Shown piece after piece: positions 1 through 5,739 of a stretch of 5,739 nt of DNA. Below the pieces are notes generated by a model. It had not been told where the DNA came from, did not search any database, and worked only from the letters and a program-made list of their open reading frames with translations. Origin of the DNA: Bacteroidota bacterium (GTDB taxonomy: Bacteria; Bacteroidota; Bacteroidia; NS11-12g; UBA955); contig JAGWYC010000132.1 in the NCBI GenBank assembly GCA_018969565.1, forward strand, positions 1-5,739, in the 5' to 3' direction. The first letter of the stretch is position 1, and each line of letters opens with the position of its first letter. The position numbers and the translations under genes were made by a program.

Positions 1-686
1 TATTCAAAAAGGCCCTGCCCGGGTGTATATCCGGTAACGAGTGTGGAGCTGGAAGAGCCTGTGCCTCCGAAGGCGGTGTAACCGGGCAGCGGATCGGCAT
101 TATCCAGATTCAAGGGTTTCGTGGATGTATCCTGAAATACCAGTGCATGGTGCACAATGTCGCGGCTACCGGGCACTACCTCTATCTGCCGGATGAACTG
201 CGCGCTGTTGTTGTTCAGCGGAAGCACGAAACAGCGGTATAAATCCTTTGTGGTATTTACGGTGTAGGTAGGAATTTGCAGGACAATATCGGGATTGGTG
301 AGGCTGAACCCTGCATTATAGGTAGGCGGCGTAGGGATGGCATTGGCGTCACCCAAAGGGGCAAAGTTGTTTACCCAGTCGGCAATTTCCTTGATCTCAT
401 GGTCGCTTAGGGTATTGGCATGCGCGTACCGCTGCTTTTTCTGTGAAGGAGGAAAGGGAGGCATGCTGCCTGCCTGTATCGAGGCCGCCACGGAGTAGCG
501 GTTCATATACACGTCGTTATAGGTAGCCAATGAAAATGGCGCTATTCCCTTCGGATTATGGCAGCCGGTGCAATGCGAATAAATGATGCAGGCGATGCCA
601 TCGGTCCAGGTTGGATTGTGCGCGGCAAGGCGATGGCCGGGAAGCAAAAACAGCCCTATTACAGGAAGGTATTTTTTCAGGTTCAT
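1..686 (-). CDS. Exported cytochrome c / PHM-like copper monooxygenase fusion protein (3' end cut by window edge)
   Basis: This reading frame runs off the left edge; 228 residues are visible. It starts at ATG 686-684, and an in-frame TAA 21 nt upstream rules out a longer start. Residues 1-22 (MNLKKYLPVIGLFLL...) form a signal peptide, so the protein is exported. A small cytochrome c domain follows at about 25-110. Its haem-binding motif is CTGCH (C39, C42, H43), and Met75 in GSMPPFPP is the probable distal ligand. From about 125 the sequence resembles the first half of copper type II, ascorbate-dependent monooxygenases: YRCFVLP at 150-156, then DIVHHALVF with the paired copper-ligand histidines H179-H180, then a GYTPG motif at 219-223. 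The C-terminal copper domain lies outside the window. The substrate is unknown. An inferred role is haem-to-copper electron delivery for an extracytoplasmic oxidation. It lies 83 nt downstream of the esterase/beta-helix gene. I am confident of the haem motif and fairly confident of the PHM assignment. Confidence 0.88.
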   Translation of the reverse strand, partial: MNLKKYLPVIGLFLLPGHRLAAHNPTWTDGIACIIYSHCTGCHNPKGIAPFSLATYNDVYMNRYSVAASIQAGSMPPFPPSQKKQRYAHANTLSDHEIKEIADWVNNFAPLGDANAIPTPPTYNAGFSLTNPDIVLQIPTYTVNTTKDLYRCFVLPLNNNSAQFIRQIEVVPGSRDIVHHALVFQDTSTKPLNLDNADPLPGYTAFGGTGSSSSTLVTGYTPGQGLFE

Positions 687-769
687 AACATGCAAGTTAC
701 TTCTTTAGAAGCGCTACAGTTCCCGAAGTTTAATACGCCCGAAACAAATCCGGCGCAGGCATGAATCCT

Positions 770-3700
770 TTACCATTTCATCCAGGAAACCCTTTGCACC
801 ACACCGTCCACAGGAATTATAAACACATACATCCCCGGATTTAATGCCTGAATGTCCATGCACCGCGTACCTGCAGGATATGCTGCGATGGTTCTGCCCG
901 AAGCATCGGCCAATAAAATGTTTCCTTCCCTGCCGGGACCGGAACCCCGAAACAACAGATGCACCGTAGTTCCGGCCGGATTTGGATATACCACAATCCC
1001 GGAGCTTTGTTCCGATACATTGAAGACGCCGGATGCCTGCGGAAATTCGTGGGCACCGATATCGGCAGCACTTCCCTGGGGAAGCTGATTTCCGAAGAAA
1101 TCGCGGGTGCCGGATTGTATGCCGAATTGTTTCAGGTCCATGGCTGCATTCAGCGCGGGGCTGCCGGTCTGAAGCCTGAAAGCATCCAGCGTTTGCGGCG
1201 CCAGAGGGGCCACTGTGAGCGGCTGTTTGTTCACATTGCTCAACAAGGGATCAGCTTCTGTGCCTGTATTTGCGGCTCCGTTCTTTTCGCAATAAATGCC
1301 GGCTGCCCGGAAATCAACCAGCGAAGCGCGGACGCTTCCGTAGTAAAAACCTGCCGCCGAACCGGAGCCCCAATACAGGTTGCCCATGAACTTCGGATTC
1401 TGCGCGGTGAAGGTGGCCGGCACATGAATCATCCTGATGCCGCCGGTGGAAGAAAATATGTTGTTGTAACACGCCACGTTGGCCATGCTGCTGCCATAAT
1501 CGGTCATCTGAAACACCGAAAATTCCGGCGTCTTATTGCCGGCCGAGGGTGTCACATACACCGTATTATGGTAAAACTGCAGGCCGTCCCAGGTGGTTCC
1601 CGGTGCGGTGAACAGCGTAACAGGGCTGTTGTTGGTGCGCGCGTCATTCACACTGATGTTGTAGCGGACAATATTGTTCCCCCAGGGACGGGCTCCGGGG
1701 AAATTCCCCAGCAGGTAACCCGCTCCGTCGTTGTCGTGTGCATAATTGTACTGCACGATTGAATTAGTTACGCCTCCGTCCAGATCGAATCCAAGGCCAT
1801 CACAGCCGGCGCCGCTGCCTGAGCGGTTGTGGTGGCTTTCGCAAAACTGGATCGTCACTCTGTTTGCCGACCATACCCAGATTCCTCCCGGACCACCACA
1901 GGCGGTATTGCCGCTGCCGTTCTCATAGGCCTCGCATCGCTCTATCAGCACGGAGTCAACCTGTGAAAGCACGATGCCGCTTCCCTTATGAGTGGCTGCT
2001 GCATACCCTGTAATGTTGTACACCCTGGAATTTGTGATGCGGAAGTTGAAGTGCTGATAGTATTTGACAGTTTGATCATCATAACCGATAGATACAATTC
2101 CATTTTCGCGGCAATGGTGCACCGTGCAGCTATCCAGCCATACATCGCTGAAACCTCCCTTCACGGTGCTGTTCCATTCTGACATGAACTGTATTCCACA
2201 GAAGCCAAATCCGCTCACTTCTACCTGTTTTAGACGTATGTTGCTGAGGTATCCGGACGTTTTATTGGTGTAGAATTGAATCCCATCAATATTCTTCTGG
2301 GTACCGGTGCCCGGTCCGGTGAAAATCAGGTTCTGAAGTACTATGCCCTGTGTATTGGAGGCCTTGAACCCACATAGGGTAGTGAGTGTAGTTTTGATGG
2401 TCGCCTTCCCTGTTCCATAAGTAGAAAAAACCACGGGATTAGCTGCGTTGTTGCCGTCTGCCTGATCCAGGGCGATATTTCCTGTAAAGGTTTTACCGCC
2501 TTCAAACAGTACCCTGTCGCCGGGATTGAATACCGCAGCATTGACCTTGTCGAGGGAAGTCCAGGCTGTGGCGAGGCTCAGGCCGTCGGTATTGTTGCCG
2601 GTCGTGTTCACGTAATAGGTTTTTGCTGTGGACGCAGCAGGTTCCTGCACCAATTGAAGGAGTCCGTGGGCGTACCAACGGGCCAGGTAATCATTGGGAT
2701 GCAGCGCGTTGGAGGTACAGTGCACCACACCCTTGCGGCGGTAGATGGTATCGCTCAGGGTGGTCATGTCAAACAGGGCAATACCGTTAGTTTCCAGTCC
2801 TTTGAGTTCTGTCAGGAATCCATACATAGCGGTGGCGCCTGTTGCCGGTGCGCCGGTGCCATTCACATCCGGCAGCATATTCCCAATCAGGATAAATTCG
2901 GCGTCCGGACAATCGGCCTTGATTTTCTGGATGGCTGAGGCCATGCTGCTGCGAAAGGAAGCCGCGGTCGTTCCCCAGATATCATTCATGCCCATATCCA
3001 GCAGCACCAGGTCGGGTTTATTCGGATTCACCATGGCCTGGCAGTACTGGTCCACCCAGGCGGCGGTCTTTCCCCCGCAGGATCCGTTGATATTGGTTAT
3101 CGAGGATCCGTATTTTCGGGCCAGCTCATCACAGAACAGATCCACGTAGCTGTGCATGTAGGGTTTGGTCACCGGGAAATTCTTGGTATCACCGGCAAAT
3201 CCGCTCACGTTCAACCCGGCGGTGATGCTCATTCCATAGGCCTGTACCACCAGCGACTGCCTGGCTTTCAGCTTCGCCAGCGTTTTAGGCAACAGGTTTC
3301 CTTTGGAAGCCAGCAGGGCATCGCCCCGCCAGTCGCTGCGATCGGGGATATAGGTTACGCAGGTCCATGAGGTAGGCTTGGTGTTCAACAGTTTATTTTG
3401 GCCTACCTTCTGTTCGACAGTTGCGGATACAGCGGTACTTAATTGGGTGATGACCCTTCCGCTTACGGAATAATCCGTTCCTGCCTTGAACGACTGCGAA
3501 AAATCGTAGTTGGTCACGGATATGATTTTTGATGGTTTGAACATCAGGTCTGCCTTAGCGTTCACCCCATTAAGCAGCACCAGTTCATTAAAAATGGTAT
3601 CACTTTTCCAGAAAGGCTGGATGTATTGCCGCATGTTGCAGGTGGGTACATTGGCTGAATAGTTCGGAAACTCGTAATAGCCCCCGCTGACGGGATTCAC

Positions 3701-3913
3701 CAGCACCCAGGCTGCCTTCGCCGGTGAGGCGGACCAGCTTGCTTCAGCCGCGCTGACATTCAGCAGCACATTGCTGTTGGCGTCATAGAAGGTACAGCTG
3801 CCCCCGGCATAGTAAATGGTATTTGGCTTCGCCGGTACGGAACCTGCCGGCGGCTGTGCGGTTAAAACCCGGAAGATGCACGTGAGCGAGAAGAACGTAA
3901 GATACATTCGCAT
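770..3913 (-). CDS. Secreted multidomain protein: SGNH/GDSL esterase + right-handed beta-helix + T9SS sorting domain
   Basis: The 1047-residue product starts at ATG 3913; ATG 3907 (MYLTFF...) is an alternative that barely changes the signal peptide (about 1-20, ending LTAQ). Residues 28-215 form an N-terminal, probably beta-rich, module typical of accessory regions before SGNH esterases. The SGNH domain spans about 218-423. Its nucleophile is Ser229 in YGMSIT, block II is Gly277 in NGSCGG, block III is GMND (308-311), and block V is His405 in NALHPND. Residues 432-957 are a right-handed parallel beta-helix. It begins TYYVNTTGNNTDG, shows recurring rungs such as NGIVSIG, GSGIVLS and GGIWVWS, and ends in DIGAHEF, the usual close of such domains. 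Residues 966-1047 are a T9SS type A sorting domain (VVYPNPA... ending GMYVFII... RVSWMKW). The protein is probably secreted or surface-anchored and may de-acylate, and bind or cleave, a polysaccharide; the substrate is not evident. The GDS Asp is Met228 and the block V Asp is Asn402. Confidence 0.92.
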   Translation of the reverse strand: MRMYLTFFSLTCIFRVLTAQPPAGSVPAKPNTIYYAGGSCTFYDANSNVLLNVSAAEASWSASPAKAAWVLVNPVSGGYYEFPNYSANVPTCNMRQYIQPFWKSDTIFNELVLLNGVNAKADLMFKPSKIISVTNYDFSQSFKAGTDYSVSGRVITQLSTAVSATVEQKVGQNKLLNTKPTSWTCVTYIPDRSDWRGDALLASKGNLLPKTLAKLKARQSLVVQAYGMSITAGLNVSGFAGDTKNFPVTKPYMHSYVDLFCDELARKYGSSITNINGSCGGKTAAWVDQYCQAMVNPNKPDLVLLDMGMNDIWGTTAASFRSSMASAIQKIKADCPDAEFILIGNMLPDVNGTGAPATGATAMYGFLTELKGLETNGIALFDMTTLSDTIYRRKGVVHCTSNALHPNDYLARWYAHGLLQLVQEPAASTAKTYYVNTTGNNTDGLSLATAWTSLDKVNAAVFNPGDRVLFEGGKTFTGNIALDQADGNNAANPVVFSTYGTGKATIKTTLTTLCGFKASNTQGIVLQNLIFTGPGTGTQKNIDGIQFYTNKTSGYLSNIRLKQVEVSGFGFCGIQFMSEWNSTVKGGFSDVWLDSCTVHHCRENGIVSIGYDDQTVKYYQHFNFRITNSRVYNITGYAAATHKGSGIVLSQVDSVLIERCEAYENGSGNTACGGPGGIWVWSANRVTIQFCESHHNRSGSGAGCDGLGFDLDGGVTNSIVQYNYAHDNDGAGYLLGNFPGARPWGNNIVRYNISVNDARTNNSPVTLFTAPGTTWDGLQFYHNTVYVTPSAGNKTPEFSVFQMTDYGSSMANVACYNNIFSSTGGIRMIHVPATFTAQNPKFMGNLYWGSGSAAGFYYGSVRASLVDFRAAGIYCEKNGAANTGTEADPLLSNVNKQPLTVAPLAPQTLDAFRLQTGSPALNAAMDLKQFGIQSGTRDFFGNQLPQGSAADIGAHEFPQASGVFNVSEQSSGIVVYPNPAGTTVHLLFRGSGPGREGNILLADASGRTIAAYPAGTRCMDIQALNPGMYVFIIPVDGVVQRVSWMKW

Positions 3914-4012
3914 GGAAAGCGAAGTTCTTCCAAATCAAGGTGATTTCAAAAAACTTATGAAGAAAAAATGGTACGAAGCAGCGCAGTGAAGGGGATCTGT
4001 CTGCAGCGCCGC

Positions 4013-4768
4013 TCAGCTGTTCATCACGCTGCCGCCATTGATGTCCAGCGCCTGACCGGTGATGCTGCGCTGTTTCAACAGGTAGGCCGTGAGTTGGGCT
4101 ATTTCCTGAGGCTGGCTCATGCGGCCCAGGGGCACCGATTTCATGGCCAGGTCGTGAAAGGCTTCTACGCTTATTCCCAGATGTTCCGCAAGTCCTTCCA
4201 TGCCTTCGCGCGACATATCTGTTTCTACCCATCCCGGGCAGATGGCGTTCACCAGGATGTTCCTTGGCGCCAGTTCCACAGCCCAACTGCGCATCAATCC
4301 TAAAAGCCCTGCTTTGCTGGCACAATAAGCGGTATATCCGGCTACGCCAAGGCGCGCTAATACGCTGCTGGTCATAAGGATATAGGCCGGCTTTTCAGGG
4401 GCTGGCTTTAGCCCGGGTAGAAACGCCTGTACAAACTCATAGGTGCCGCTCAGGTTGGTGCTGATGATTTCGTCCCAGCGGTCGTTTTCACCGTAGTGGT
4501 TTTCTCCACCCAGTCCGGCATTGGCAACCAGCGCCCGGATGGGCATACCTGACCACCCGGCTGCGATCTGCTGCATTACGATCCTGTCGCGCACGTCACC
4601 ACAGGCGATATCATGCCCGTTTCCGGGAAGCGCGGCGAGGGTTTCCTTAAGGGCTTCCTCACGACGTCCAAGCAGCAGGCATTGCCAGCCTTCTTTGGCC
4701 AGTTCCAGGGCCATAGCGCGTCCGATGCCGCTTCCGGCTCCGCTGATGACTACTGCTCCGAGGCTCAT
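4013..4768 (-). CDS. SDR-family NAD(P)-dependent oxidoreductase (FabG-like classical short-chain dehydrogenase)
   Basis: The complete 251-residue protein has the usual length of a classical short-chain dehydrogenase. It has a Rossmann fold with the cofactor loop SGAGSGIG (9-16), the NAG motif (83-85), structural Asn105 (STNLSG), catalytic Ser135 (MTSS), the active-site pair Tyr148 and Lys152 (YCASK), and CPGW (178-181) followed by ETD. The C-terminus ends ITGQALDINGG, the common SDR close. Arg35-Arg36 after the second beta strand suggest NADP(H) preference by family precedent. There is no signal peptide, so it should be cytoplasmic. The substrate cannot be read from the sequence: the 3-oxoacyl-ACP reductase resemblance is generic and no fatty-acid synthesis genes are nearby. 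The start ATG (4768-4766) overlaps the upstream ricT stop in an ATGA arrangement with no clear Shine-Dalgarno sequence, which points to translational coupling. A 20-nt palindrome in the ricT 3' end lies 32 nt upstream of this start. Confidence 0.93.
   Translation of the reverse strand: MSLGAVVISGAGSGIGRAMALELAKEGWQCLLLGRREEALKETLAALPGNGHDIACGDVRDRIVMQQIAAGWSGMPIRALVANAGLGGENHYGENDRWDEIISTNLSGTYEFVQAFLPGLKPAPEKPAYILMTSSVLARLGVAGYTAYCASKAGLLGLMRSWAVELAPRNILVNAICPGWVETDMSREGMEGLAEHLGISVEAFHDLAMKSVPLGRMSQPQEIAQLTAYLLKQRSITGQALDINGGSVMNS
4765..4768 (-). other. ATGA stop/start overlap coupling ricT and the SDR gene
   Basis: On the minus strand the four bases ATGA hold the SDR start codon (4768-4766) and the ricT TGA stop (4767-4765). 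No clear Shine-Dalgarno sequence precedes the start; the upstream bases are AATCCTGAGTC. The overlap suggests that ribosomes ending ricT translation re-initiate on the SDR and that both are on one transcript. Coupling is inferred from the arrangement. Confidence 0.75.
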
Positions 4769-5739
4769 GACTCAGGATTTTCGTTTTGGGGCGGTTGTAT
4801 GGGCGAATTGCTATTCGCCCTTACATTCGCCCTTACGGGTCTGTCGTCACGACGGGGAGGGCGATCCTGCCTGGGTGGGCGGTCCTGACGGGGTGGTCTG
4901 TCCTGTCCGGGCGGGCGCTCCTGACGGGGTGGGCGGTCGTCGCGGCGGGGTGGTCTGTCCTGTCCCGGAGGACGCTCCTGACGGGGTGGGCGGTCGTCGC
5001 GGCGGGGTGGTCTGTCCTGTCCGGGAGGACGATCCTGACGAGGAGGGCGGTCCTGACGAGGAGGGCGGTCCTGACGAGGAGGGCGGTCGTCGCGGCGGGG
5101 CGGTTGTATGGGCGAATTGCTATTCGCCCTTACATCCGCCCTTATGGGTCTGTCGGATCTGCCTTTATCCCGTCGTTGGTTGCGCTTGTCTTTTTCTTTG
5201 CGGGAGAGTTGTTCGCGGACGGCTTTCTCCAGTGCAGCGTCATCGTCTTCTGCAATGCGGTCTTCGCTGCTTACGCGTTCCAGCACGGCTGCAACAGGTG
5301 CCAGGTCACTGAGCGCTGCTACCTTCTCCCCTCTTCCATTGGCTTCCATCAGCTCGCGCACCTTCTGCACCGGGAGTGCCACCCAGTTCTGGTCTTCTTC
5401 ATAGCAGAACCAGATAAGTCGTTTTAATACGTCGGTTTTTTGCGACAGGGCGAGGCCGTTTACCGTGTCAAGTTTGATGGTCTTCACCTTTGGAAACTCG
5501 CTGAGCGCCTCCATATAATTATCCAACTCGAAGTTCAGGCAGCATTTGAGCCTTCCACATTGGCCGCTGAGCTTGAGTGTGTTGATGCTCAGGTTCTGGT
5601 AACGCGCTGCAGTAACGTTCACCTGACGGAAATCGGTGAGCCAGGTGCTGCAGCACAGCTCTCTTCCGCAGGAACCTACACCGCCCAAACGTGAGGCCTC
5701 CTGACGGTAGCCGATATGGCGCATCTCAATCTTCACCTT
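4765..5739 (-). CDS. ricT: RicT/YaaT-family PSP1-domain protein with a long repetitive Arg/Pro-rich tail (5' end cut by window edge)
   Basis: The reading frame is open at the right edge. The GTG at 5736 is an internal Val codon (preceded in frame by AAG, Lys), not a start, so the N-terminus lies outside. Visible residues are numbered here from that Val. Residues 1-130 match the core of the PSP1/RicT family: MRHIGYRQEASRLGG, then the cysteine clusters CGRELCC (C23, C28, C29) and CGRLKCC (C60, C65, C66), then the NFELDNY segment. In Bacillus, RicT with RicA and RicF carries iron-sulfur clusters and modulates RNase Y-dependent mRNA processing; the role in Bacteroidota is less clear. Residues about 130-195 are acidic and then Lys/Arg-rich, probably helical and linker-like. 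Residues from about 197 to the end (323) are low complexity: an RANSNSPIQPP peptide, thirteen RPPxx(x)D/E repeats, the same peptide again, and QNENPES. The tail is probably disordered and could bind nucleic acid, which is an inference. The stop overlaps the next gene's start by 4 nt. Confidence 0.9.
   Translation of the reverse strand, partial: KVKIEMRHIGYRQEASRLGGVGSCGRELCCSTWLTDFRQVNVTAARYQNLSINTLKLSGQCGRLKCCLNFELDNYMEALSEFPKVKTIKLDTVNGLALSQKTDVLKRLIWFCYEEDQNWVALPVQKVRELMEANGRGEKVAALSDLAPVAAVLERVSSEDRIAEDDDAALEKAVREQLSRKEKDKRNQRRDKGRSDRPIRADVRANSNSPIQPPRRDDRPPRQDRPPRQDRPPRQDRPPGQDRPPRRDDRPPRQERPPGQDRPPRRDDRPPRQERPPGQDRPPRQDRPPRQDRPPRRDDRPVRANVRANSNSPIQPPQNENPES
4788..4846. repeat. REP-like palindromic element, copy A (inside the ricT 3' end)
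   Basis: This is a 59-bp unit repeated at 5097-5155 with only two differences (4827 T versus 5136 C; 4836 C versus 5145 T). It contains a perfect inverted repeat at 4801-4820, with 8-bp arms GGGCGAAT and ATTCGCCC and a 4-nt loop. A second adjacent ATTCGCCCTTAC follows, giving two tandem 12-mers. In ricT it is translated as RPVRANVRANSNSPIQPP, the last part of the protein before QNENPES. Short intergenic-type palindromes with GGGCGAAT arms resemble REP elements, but I cannot name the family from the sequence alone. Confidence 0.8.
4843..5085. repeat. In-frame tandem repeat array (18/21-bp units) encoding RPPxx(x)D/E repeats
   Basis: There are 243 bp of units, ten of 18 bp and three of 21 bp, encoding thirteen hexa- or heptapeptides: RPPRQD, RPPGQD, RPPRQE and the 7-residue RPPRRDD. 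Three perfect 18-bp copies lie at 5033-5050, 5051-5068 and 5069-5086. A higher-order 57-bp period is visible at 4916-4972 and 4973-5029, with one mismatch (4966 versus 5023). All unit lengths are multiples of three, so gain or loss of units would change tail length without breaking the frame. The array is bracketed by the two REP-like copies. Confidence 0.9.
5097..5155. repeat. REP-like palindromic element, copy B (inside ricT)
   Basis: This is the second copy of the 59-bp unit, in direct orientation and exactly 309 bp (103 codons) from copy A, hence in the same reading frame. Its perfect palindrome, with 8-bp GGGCGAAT/ATTCGCCC arms and TGCT loop, is at 5110-5129. It is translated as RPIRADVRANSNSPIQPP. 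The second 12-mer is degraded by one base relative to copy A (ATCCGCCC instead of ATTCGCCC), so only copy A keeps both identical half-sites. Confidence 0.8.

Noticed and set aside
558..764. A 68-codon plus-strand open frame at the cytochrome gene start
   Set aside because: It is antisense to the signal peptide and haem motif of the cytochrome fusion and looks like a shadow frame.
687..769. Gap between the esterase and cytochrome genes examined for promoter and terminator
   Set aside because: Only short 4-5 bp stems and a badly spaced TTTG / TAAACTTC pair are present; nothing is well supported.
959..1762. A 267-codon open frame on the plus strand
   Set aside because: It lies wholly antisense to the beta-helix part of the esterase gene, has no recognisable domain, and is a by-product of GC-rich codon use on the opposite strand.
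3950..3977. Possible Bacteroidota-type promoter for the esterase gene (minus-strand TAAGTTTT with TTCG 16 nt upstream)
   Set aside because: Both boxes deviate from TTTG / TAnnTTTG and the spacer is shorter than usual; not enough to call a promoter.
3959..4012. Possible terminator after the SDR gene (T-run at about 3963-3968 on the minus strand)
   Set aside because: The two GCAGCGC copies upstream of the T-run are direct, not inverted, repeats; only a weak bulged stem can be drawn, far from the T-run.
3783..4325. A 180-codon minus-strand open frame between the SDR and esterase genes
   Set aside because: It overlaps the SDR C-terminal half and the esterase N-terminus in another frame and has no domain or signal.
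4810..4825. Similarity of ATTCGCCCTT to the flank of a common TA-cloning vector site
   Set aside because: The sequence lies inside an uninterrupted conserved gene, is duplicated in frame and lacks the adjoining vector bases, so vector contamination is not indicated.
4521..5427. Plus-strand open frames of 263 and 213 codons across the ricT tail and SDR start
   Set aside because: They are antisense to well-supported genes; their repetitive Gly/Arg/Trp-rich translations simply mirror the tandem array.

Overview
The window looks like chromosomal DNA of a Bacteroidota bacterium, most likely of the Chitinophagaceae or a close relative. The grounds are a C-terminal type IX secretion (T9SS type A) sorting domain, a RicT/PSP1-family protein with the CGRELCC and CGRLKCC cysteine clusters, a cytochrome c fused to a copper monooxygenase-like domain, moderately high GC, and few recognisable Shine-Dalgarno sequences. 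The family-level placement is an inference.

All four genes lie on the minus strand, so transcription runs from the right edge to the left. In that order: (1) 5739-4765, a 5'-truncated ricT-like gene. It encodes the conserved PSP1 core and then a long Arg/Pro/Asp-rich repetitive tail. (2) 4768-4013, a complete short-chain dehydrogenase/reductase that overlaps the ricT stop by 4 nt (ATGA). (3) 3913-770, a 1047-residue secreted protein with a signal peptide, an N-terminal module, an SGNH/GDSL esterase domain, a right-handed beta-helix and a T9SS sorting domain. (4) 686-1, the 5' part of an exported CxxCH cytochrome fused to a PHM-like copper monooxygenase domain, cut by the left edge. Its start is fixed by an upstream in-frame stop.

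The first two genes look co-transcribed and translationally coupled. The third and fourth are separated by gaps of 99 and 83 nt and may have their own promoters, although no convincing promoter or terminator is visible. Both encode exported proteins. The esterase/beta-helix protein probably acts on an acylated polysaccharide outside the cell. There is no sequence evidence that the four genes share one pathway.

The most unusual structure is inside the ricT tail. Two 59-bp copies of a palindrome-containing REP-like element (4788-4846 and 5097-5155, 2 mismatches, exactly 309 bp apart) flank a 243-bp array of 18- and 21-bp tandem units. Everything is in frame: both elements are translated into the same peptide (RANSNSPIQPP), and the array becomes thirteen RPPxx(x)D/E repeats. 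I see no tRNA, rRNA, CRISPR array, insertion sequence, phage gene or defence system, and no gene-free stretch longer than about 100 bases.
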